The translations under genes were made by a program, and so were the position numbers. The notes beneath the pieces were generated by a model, which was not told the DNA's origin, searched no databases, and saw only the letters and a list, made by a program, of their open reading frames with translations. Shown one piece after another: positions 55,691 to 64,000 of a stretch of 64,000 nucleotides of DNA (within the stretch, counting starts at the first letter, position 1; each line of letters starts with the position of its first letter). Source of the DNA: Adiantum capillus-veneris (taxonomy: Eukaryota > Streptophyta > Polypodiopsida > Polypodiales > Pteridaceae); NCBI GenBank assembly GCA_014529385.2, contig CM043945.1:4558312-4622311 (forward strand), in the 5' to 3' direction.

Positions 55691-56149
55691 AAGCTAGACT
55701 TATGCCATCAGTCTCCAGTAGAACACAATTTTTGATGCAGATAGAGGCACATGATTGTGTCAAGGACAAAATCACTGGTAGGTATCCTTCAAACAAAAAT
55801 CCAAAAATGTAAAAAACAACGAGAAAAACAAGGAATAATACCCAAGAAAAACCAAAGAAACCGGAAAAGGAGCCCACCATGACACGAGTTGAGCGGAGAA
55901 AGAAATATCAAGAGTCTAAAAAAGCTCTAGAGGAGATATATATGATTGAAATGGAAACCACAGAAGAGGATAGTAAAGATGTAATGAGTGTTCGATCCCA
56001 TTACAAGAGGTATACTCTCCAAGATAAAAAATCATAGTTGAACAACCTATTAGGGAGTTACGAAAACGGGGCGAGTCCTACAAAGGGCCTGAAAACGCTA
56101 AAAAGATAGATCTGGTTGAACCAGGAGAAGAACCTAGGCCTGACTACAT
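55691..56149 (+). other. Degraded linker between protease and RT of element G
   Basis: Short frames rich in Lys/Glu (MTRVERRKKYQESKK near 55880) and a direct approach to the RT entry (LVEPGEEPRPDYIANDLTEEE from about 56112). No domain is seen. Confidence 0.5.
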
Positions 56150-56921
56150 TGCAAATGACCTAACAGAAGAAGAAGAAGATCTTTTTCTAAGCTTACTAAA
56201 AGAATATCATGATATCTTTCCTTGGTCATATAAGGATCTCAAGGGTGTTGATCCAGAAATCTGTCAACATACCATACCCATGAGAGATGATGCGAAACCA
56301 AGTAGAAAAAGGCCATACACATATAATGAAACATTTTCTAGGAAGATCAAAGAAGAGATTGAAAAACTAAAGGAAGACAAATTCATTTACGAAATTGAAC
56401 ACAAAGATTGGGTGTCTCCAATTGTGGTAGTACCTAAGAAGAATGGAAAATTACGAGTGTGTGTCAATCTCCAAAAAGTGAATGTAGCTACCATTAGAGA
56501 CAACTTTCCTCTTCCAATCACTGAGCATGTTTTAGAACGAGTTGCAAAAAAAGAAGCTTACAACTTCTTAGATGGCTTTTCGGGATAGAATCAACTCTTG
56601 GTTGACCCAAAAGATCAACATAAAACTGCTTTTGCAATAGAATGGGGTATTTTTTCCTATCGGGTTATGCCGTTTGGGTTAACTAATGCTCCAGCCACGT
56701 TTCCAAGATTGATGAGCCATGATTTTAAAGAATATCTTAAGAAATTCTTGGAAGTATATATGGATGATCTATGCATACATTCATCAATCCGAGCTGATCA
56801 TTTTGAAAACCTAAAAAATGTATTAAAAAAATGTCGACTTTATAGGATTTCCTTAAATCCTGAAAAGTGCACATTCATGGGTAGACAAGGAAATTTTTTG
56901 GAACATATAGTGTCTAAAAAT
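56150..56921 (+). pseudogene. Element G reverse transcriptase, first part
   Basis: Motifs in order are DIFPWSYKDLKGVDP, HTIPMRDDAKPSRKRP, WVSPIVVVPKKNGKLRVCVN, FPLPITEHVLERV and FLDGFSG followed by TAG (56586-56588) where Tyr is usual. Then come KTAFAIEWGIFSYRVMPFGL, NAPATF, the catalytic box VYMDDLCIHS (about 56752) and LNPEKCTFM. It ends at 56921 in VSKN, where a CACTA transposon is inserted. The frame continues after the transposon at 62558 (GIANDIEKI). One stop and the insertion disable it. Confidence 0.92.
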
Positions 56922-57100
56922 CACTACAAGTGGCTATTCATATTAGCGACGCTCACACAGCGACGCTCAATTTTTTTTTCCCCCAAATTTGCGACGCTCA
57001 TAGCGACGTCGGCTGAGCTAAAAAAAATAACAGAGAGCGCCCAAAAACTCAGATCTCAGATCTGAGTTTTTCGGCGCCCTCAAGCAAGGAGCAGGTAACG

Positions 57101-57139
<39 letters not shown>

Positions 57140-57141
57140 CT

Positions 57142-57225
<84 letters not shown>

Positions 57226-57351
57226 GCGAGGAGAGGAAGGAGAGCGAGGTATGCTCCTTCCCGCTCCTCACTCTCATGTTCCCTTCCCCTCTTTCTCTCT
57301 CCCTCTCTCTCTCTCTCTCTCTTTCACACACACACACACACACATAGTGTT

Positions 57352-57378
<27 letters not shown>
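57101..57378. repeat. CT, CA and GA microsatellites in the CACTA
   Basis: (CT)n at about 57101-57134, (CA)n at 57143-57222, then CT-, CA- and GA-runs at about 57293-57380. Frames that read through them are not genes. Confidence 0.95.
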
Positions 57379-57394
<16 letters not shown>

Positions 57395-57418
57395 GAGAGA
57401 GTACAAACATAAACAAAA

Positions 57419-57690
57419 ACGCACACACACATACATAAACAAAGAATGCACACACACATTGAGAGAGGAAAAGAGAGAGAGAGCATGCATAAACAAAAAA
57501 CGCACACATTGAGAGAGGAAAAGAGAGAGAGAACATGCATAAACAAAAAACGCACACATTGAGAGAGGAAAAGAGAGAGAAAACATGCATAAACAAAAAA
57601 ACGCACACACATTGAGAGAGGAAAAGAGAGAGAAAACATGCATAAACAAAAAAACACACACACATTGAGAGAGAAAGAGAGAGAAACTAA
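57419..57690. repeat. Minisatellite of about 53-bp units
   Basis: Five to six units of cacacattgagagaggaaaa, gagagaga, and catgcataaacaaaaaacg run in tandem between about 57419 and 57680. Units differ only in GA length and single bases. Long Ser/Leu/Phe/Cys open frames on the minus strand are by-products. Confidence 0.95.
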
Positions 57691-57879
57691 TTTAACGTCG
57701 TAGGAAACTAATTAAAATTAAAAGACCTAAAGATCTAGCCGACGAGGAGTTGAACTCAAGACCTATTATTCAAGAGGAAAATGGCATAACCAATCTATCA
57801 TACTTGGCATGGGTGATAGAAAGGTTATACCATTTATCTTTTTTTATTGGCACACACATCCACACACGCGCACACACAC

Positions 57880-58765
<886 letters not shown>

Positions 58766-59096
58766 GTTAGATTTACGTTTATTTAAATTTACGCTTATTT
58801 ACGTTAGATCGCGTACACGCAAGAATTACTTACGGTTTAGGGTTTAGAGTTAGACGAACAGTGAAAAGATCTACTGTGAAAAGATGTTAAGATGCTGTGA
58901 AGTGCTACAGCTAGAGAAGAGGCAAAGGGGTTTTGTCCACTACATGCAGTATCATCTAGACGTGGGTCTGTAGATTTCTTGTACCCACAAATATAGGTAT
59001 TGACCAATACAGACGAGATTATAACCCGGTGGTTTTGATCTCCGTGCACCTCTAGACCGAGGTGTGCGGGGATTGGACATGACTAGAGAATGTGAG

Positions 59097-59099
<3 letters not shown>

Positions 59100-59193
<94 letters not shown>
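59100..59193. repeat. (AG)47 microsatellite
   Basis: 94 bases of uninterrupted AG inside the CACTA, directly before the transposase remnant. Confidence 0.97.
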
Positions 59194-59195
<2 letters not shown>

Positions 59196-59208
59196 GAGTT
59201 GTTGCCAA

Positions 59209-60345
59209 TTATAACTCGTCGGACTCTGACGCTGGCCAACAAGCAGCAATCTTGCAACCCAATAGACGTGTTCGCAGGCTCTTTGGTCAAGCAGCATATG
59301 TGAGGCCACAAGATGCCTCACATATGTGTGATAAAGCCCGGGACACGCTATGGCGAACCATAGATGATGAGCGCATATCTGAGATTGTCATGTGCAATCT
59401 CGGTGTTGAGAAGAAGATGACGGAAGCTCTAGAGGCTAAAATCAACCGATTTTGCATGCTCCACAATCCAGTGATGCAAAAGTGGATTTCACAATATGAG
59501 GATGCAAAGCAAGAGCGAAAAAGGGCACGAATCCAGTGAAGACGGGGAAGACGACCACCGATGCACTATCCGACGGGTCTGGAGAGCCTACCAACATTCA
59601 TGAGCTTAAGATGGTTGCACAACCAATTGAAAAGCGCACAACAATGCGGTGACGAAGTGACTGAGGAAGAGTGGGAGTACTCTCGGGCAAAATTTGAATA
59701 GTCTAGTCGACGACGTTCCTCTGATGCAGATCCTGTGGTGGCGGAACTCACTTACTTCGGCACGCTACAAGAGATTTTGAGGATCGATTACAGAGGATTT
59801 TTTGTCGACTTGTTCGACGTGCAATGGTTCAAGATAATCATGGAGGGTCTCAACGCTACTGTGCGTAGAGGAGAGTCTGGTTTTCTTGAGGTGGATTGTA
59901 CTAAGAAATGGACTGACCTAAGAGACACTTTCGTACTACCCGAGCATTGTGAACAAGTAAGTATGTAAATAGTTAACATCCCCTTTTACAAGTTATGTGC
60001 TTGAAAGCTCTCATGTAAGTTATGTGGCTCTGGCAGGTAATATTTCATCCTACAAAGTCTACATCAAACTGTTGGTACGTCATAGAGGTAGCCCCTCGTA
60101 GTGCAAGGACGTATGAAGGCTACCATGTGCCAATCACAACGGCATCAATGGAGGAGATCAGAGAAGATGCTCAATCAGAAGCCGCTGCGGTGGTGCCAGA
60201 CGAGCATGAAGATGCTACTACTCTATATGGGGTGCATGCAGAGGATCTACAAAATGAAACAGAGGATATGTGTTTAAACGGAGAGCTCTATATAGATATA
60301 GGAAGTTATGCTGAGTTATGCGAGGATGAGAGAGAGATCTCTTAA
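59209..60345 (+). pseudogene. CACTA transposase (TNP2-type) C-terminal remnant
   Basis: The frame 59252-59539 ([37 protein letters not shown]) is followed at about 59735-59966 by FVDLFDVQWFKIIMEGLN and FVLPEHCEQV. A small intron (about 59955-60037, GTAAGT..GGCAG) probably joins it to VIFHPTKSTSNCWYVIEVAPRSARTYEG. This last pattern is the DUF4216-like C-terminal domain found after the TNP2 catalytic domain of plant CACTA transposases. The catalytic part is absent, replaced by microsatellites and the HMA fragment, so the element cannot supply its own transposase. Confidence 0.7.
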
Positions 60346-60617
60346 AGCCACAAATATTGTATTTGAACAATTTTGCTCCGTGTTGTAAAAGCTCTGGCTC
60401 TCTAAGTACCTTCCATGGTGTATAATGCTCTTTTCTACTCGCGCTCACATCTTTTGATTGAAAATTCTGAGTTTTCGACTTGCCTCTTCTATCACTCAAT
60501 TCATTGCGTCATTGTATTTATATGCGTCATTACGTCATTGTAGTTAATGGTCTTTGCATCATTGTCTACTCTATTCATTCAATATTAAGTTTAAATATTC
60601 GTGTGTTTAATGCAGGT

Positions 60618-61927
60618 ATGGATGATGAGGAGTTTCTTTCTTCTTTGTCATCGCAGCAGAGACAGTGGTACGTGGAGCGTCATCGCTCTGGCGCATCATC
60701 GCGCATTCCTACTCCATCCGCATCTCCCTCTCTTTCGGAGCATTCGGCGCGCTCCGAAGCTTCGGTGTCGACGAGACGATCTTCACACTCGTCTAGACAC
60801 CGGCGCTCTAGTGGTGGCGGTGGCGGTTGTTGTGGGGATTCCGCCGCCGATGCCTCCACACCGCCTCATGTTCGACGAGGCTCTTTACCCTCCCCTTCTT
60901 TGCCCGCCCCCACACAAGCCACAACATCGCCATCTACGCCAGGTTTTGCACGGCTGACTGTTCTTAGCAGCTACACACCTCTACCTACTCCGCCAGGAGC
61001 CACCCCACTTGACACTCCTCGCTTCGGGGCCCAGACGCCGGTGGAGACACCTGACATCCGTACCCCCATCGACACGCCGCTAGAGACCCCTGCCGGGACA
61101 CCCAGGTTCACGCGTCACCGGCCAGAGGGCTTGCCTTACTTCGTCGACTTCAGCGGCGGCATCATCATGGATGATGATGGCAAGAAGGTGATCTCGCGCA
61201 TGCGTGGTCTTTGCTCTCAGCTGTTTAGACACTACATACTAAACAAATGGAGTGAAGTACCAAGTGATTTAAAAGACAGAGTCATCAGCATACTTCATGA
61301 TGAGTTTCCCGTTCCAACACGGGATCAGCGCTTCAATGAAAACCTGATGAAGATTCGAATGCGTGAATACTGCAAACACAAGCGTTCCGAAGTGCAAAAA
61401 GCAATCAAGCATGGGTGGAACAGGCCAGATTGGCTGGCCAAAGAATATTGGAAGAATGCGAAGAAAGCAGCGCGCGAGAATCCCGACAAGTGGAAGCAAC
61501 AAAAGGATGCAGCCAGAGTGCGAGTAGAGGCAGGGAGCTCGCACCACTTGGGGAGCGGTGGATGGGCATCATTTGAGGCCGATTTTGTAACTGTTTTCGC
61601 ATTGCTCTTTATGTTCGATAGTTTAGGGTTTATGAGTTTTTTAATTCTAACATAATGAAATCTTTGTATGTTTTGACAGTGGTCGATGACAGGACGTGAT
61701 CCCACACCGTACGAGCGCGAGTATGCAGGCAGGAAGGGCTTAAACGCCCTGATAAACATTCTCAGTTCTCGCAGCGGCATGGTTAGTATTAGGGTTTACT
61801 CTTTTCTATTTTTTGTATTGTTTTATAAATGTCGTTATATGTTTATACTTACTGAAAGCTGTCTTATTGTCTTTTTTTGCAGAATCCGACAGATACGCCG
61901 CTTGGACGCGATGAGATGTCTGACTAG
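60618..61927 (+). CDS. CACTA second protein (Ptta/En-Spm, Transposase_24-like)
   Basis: An open frame from MDDEEFLSSLSSQ at 60618, just after a likely splice acceptor (tgcag), runs without a stop to 61652. The first 180 residues are Ser/Pro/Thr-rich with repeated TPxxTP phrases. The conserved part starts at FVDFSGGIIMDDDGKK and continues LFRHYILNKWSEVPSDLKDRV, HDEFPVPTRDQRFNENLMK and RPDWLAKEYWKNAKKAAREN, the pattern of plant En/Spm second ORFs (DNA-binding partner of the transposase). Probable later exons are 61679-61782 (MTGRDPTPYEREYAGRKGL) and from 61882 to a stop at about 61927. It looks intact, unlike its TNP2 partner. Confidence 0.75.
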
Positions 61928-62557
61928 ACGACATCAGTTTAACCGTAGCTAGATAGCATTAGTTTAGGGTTTCTCATAGCTTATGTATCATGAGACGGAT
62001 TTTATACGTCTTTTTGAACCATGTATATTATTACATTTGTCACCGCAGTTCATTTTGCCAATCAATTCCTTATGCCTATGATGGTGTACAATTGTCATTA
62101 TTACATTTGCCAATCAATTCATTTTGCCTATGATGTGTATAATTGTCAATTTTACTCTTGTCAATTTTGCAAACAATGCGTCTTGTGGGTGACTATTTTG
62201 GGTCTATTATCTACCCTTGCACTTTTTTAAAAAAGTGAATCAAGTACAATATGGTTGATGGGTGGTAGGGCATTCAATGCCCTGTCACCAAAAAAAATTT
62301 CTCTCGGACGTCGCTATAACCGTCGCTATTTATGGCTCTGGAGCGTCGCTACGAGCGTCGCTATAGACTTCTGTGTAAACGTTGCTATAACCGTCGCTAT
62401 GAGCGTCTCTATATAGCGACGGTCATAGCGACGGTTATAGCGACGCTCTCGTAGCGACGCTATTAGCAACGGTTTTAGCGACGTCGGGGGTTATTAAAAC
62501 CCAGTGTATTTCTGTCGTTAACAGCGTCACAAGAGCACACAACCTCTTGTAGTGAAT

Positions 62558-64000
62558 GGCATAGCTAATGATATTGAAAAAATTCATGTCATTGCTGATT
62601 TGCCTAGACCAACAACAGTCAAGGGGGTACGAGCCTTCATGGGACATTGTGGATATTATAGACGGTTCATCTACATGTACGCTATAATTGGAAAACCCAT
62701 TAGTATGGCTTGATTACATACTTTGAGTGGACCGAGGCATGTGAAGATTCCTTCATGAAGCTTAAGAAAGCTCTCACCTTAGCTCCAATATTGAAAGCAC
62801 TAGATTGGGATAAGATATTCCACATACATGTTGATGCTTCAAATTTTTCCATCGGTTGTATACTAGCTCAACCAGGAGACGAGAAAATTGACTTTCCTAT
62901 TTCTTATGCTAGCCGACAGTTGAACATGGCGGAAAAGAATTACACTACCACCGAAAGGGAAGGGTTATGAATGATCTATGCCGTTAAAAAGTATAGACAT
63001 TACCTATTAGCCAACAAGTTTGTGTTCTTTGTGGACCACCAAGATTTATTATACTTGGTTAACAAGCCATGCAGCACATGAAGAATAGTGAGATGGTTCA
63101 TCATTCTTCTAGAATTTGATTTCAGTGTAGTTGTAAAAAAGGGCACTACACATCAAAGAGCAGATCATTTGTCAAGGATTATTTCAGGAGAATCACCTAA
63201 AGGGGTAGACGATGATCTACCAGATGCCTATTTGTTCTCCGTGGAAGTGATACCTCGATGGTCAGAAAACATGGTATAATTGATGACAATAGCTCAAGTG
63301 GATTCACAAATACCACTTCCTATTACAATTGGATTAATGGAGCAATCGGCTATCTATCAATTACTAGCCAGTAGACTATACAAAAGAAATCGAGATGGAA
63401 TATTTCTCTTATGCATTAATCCTGAAGAAAAAAACCAGTACCTAAGTCAAGCACATGTTACCATAGTAGGACTTCACTTTGCGAAAGACCAAACTATGCA
63501 AAGAATCTTGAGACTTGGAGTCTTTTGGCCGACTATGAGGAGTGATGTTCGTTCTTTTGTAAAGGATTGTCCTCAATGTTAAAAACAAACATCGACACCT
63601 CATGTAGCATTTTTCCAAATGTCACTTGTTCCTAAGTGGAGTAACTATCTGGTTACTTACTTATCAAGTCAAACATTTCCTGAGGATATGAGTAAACTCC
63701 GTCAAGAGAAATTGAAATTGAAGCAAGAGATTATGCTCTTATTGGGCACCAATTGTATCGGAGAAATAAAGATCAGGATATGCGTCTTTGTGTAAATGAA
63801 GACGAGTATATTCCGATTATAGAACAAGCACATGCTGGAGGTCACTTTTCTAGTGAGACCACCGCAAGAGCAATCTTGATGGCAGGCATATGGTGGCCAA
63901 CACTTTTTGCAGATGCCAAAGAATATGTTCGAAGGTGTGATGCTTGTCAACGAGCAAAAATGCCAACACGTGTAGATAGCAAGCCCTTAAGACCAATGAT
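62558..64000 (+). pseudogene. Element G RT end, RNase H and tandem integrase zinc modules
   Basis: It resumes the RT frame (GIANDIEKIHVIADLPRP, FMGHCGYYRRFI). The RNase H part has FHIHVDASNFSIGCILAQPG, ISYASRQLNMAEKNYTTTERE, TGA at 62968-62970, YAVKKYRHYLL and FFVDHQDLLYLVNK. A tail with RADHLSRI follows. Module 1 (63280-63582) has HVTIVGLHF … VFWPTMRSDV … CPQC. Module 2 (about 63690-63960) has HAGGHFS … IWWPTLFADAKEYV … CDACQRAK. Two H2C2 zinc modules in a row, each with its own upstream LYKRNRDG/LYRRNKDQ-like lead, are unusual for gypsy elements. Stops and shifts break both. The integrase core would follow beyond 64000. Confidence 0.88.

Noticed and set aside
57080-57665. Long minus-strand Ser/Leu/Phe/Cys-rich ORFs that look like membrane proteins
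   Set aside because: They translate the CA/GA microsatellites and the 53-bp minisatellite; the periodicity explains them.
57720-57800. tRNA-like stretch (gagttgaactcaagacc resembles a T-arm complement)
   Set aside because: No acceptor stem, D arm or anticodon arm could be folded around it, and it lies inside the CACTA.
59052-59321. ORFs with long Ser-Leu or Glu-Arg runs
   Set aside because: They are produced by the (AG)47 microsatellite.

Overview
The window is plant nuclear DNA from a large, retrotransposon-filled genome. It holds Ty3/gypsy chromoviruses with plant-type chromodomains, Ty1/copia, hAT and CACTA transposons, and a MIKC-type MADS-box gene whose introns carry transposons. Long GA, CA and AT microsatellites are common. 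A gymnosperm or another large-genome vascular plant is plausible, but nothing here fixes the species. No rRNA, tRNA or CRISPR was seen.

Left part (1-7006): the 3' end of a plus-strand chromovirus (integrase, chromodomain, LTR 1664-2224) abuts the 5' half of a minus-strand relative (2225-5173). The simplest reading is that the first inserted into the second's reverse transcriptase. A decayed copia gag follows (about 5495-6480), split by a 175-bp hAT MITE with a perfect 8-bp target duplication.

Nest (7007-28660): the layers can be read from their target duplications. Non-autonomous LTR element 1 (minus) contains gag-protease-only gypsy element E2 (plus, 8653-25322, TSD ctctc). The 5' LTR of E2 contains non-autonomous element 2 (minus, 9026-17072, TSD gagca). 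The 3' LTR of that element contains a 3156-bp hAT transposon (10597-13752, TSD cccgtcac). The 3' LTR of E2 contains a truncated copia (minus, 22059-25078, TSD gagag).

MADS gene (28977-33996, plus): exons 2 to 8 of a MIKC gene can be drawn, with the family's 79-, 100- and 42-nt exons. Exon 1 (the MADS DNA-binding domain) is not in the window, so the whole nest may lie in intron 1. Intron 4 has a GC donor and carries another chromovirus, which itself carries a third hAT MITE.

Middle (33997-47446): mostly non-coding. It holds a Tourist-like MITE, an AT-cored palindrome, a relic hAT dimerisation domain, a 185-bp tandem repeat, a long foldback hairpin, an exact 80-bp duplication and LTR/primer-site relics.

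Right part (47447-64000): an LTR element with a gag fragment (F) is interrupted by a Tat/Athila-like gypsy element (G). G has a tRNA-Asp-type primer site, palindrome-bearing leader repeats, an extra ORF before gag, protease, RT, RNase H and two successive H2C2 zinc modules. It runs off the right edge. A 5633-bp CACTA transposon (56922-62554, TSD aat) splits its RT. The CACTA keeps transposase remnants and carries a captured fragment of a heavy-metal-associated (HMA/HIPP-type) host gene.
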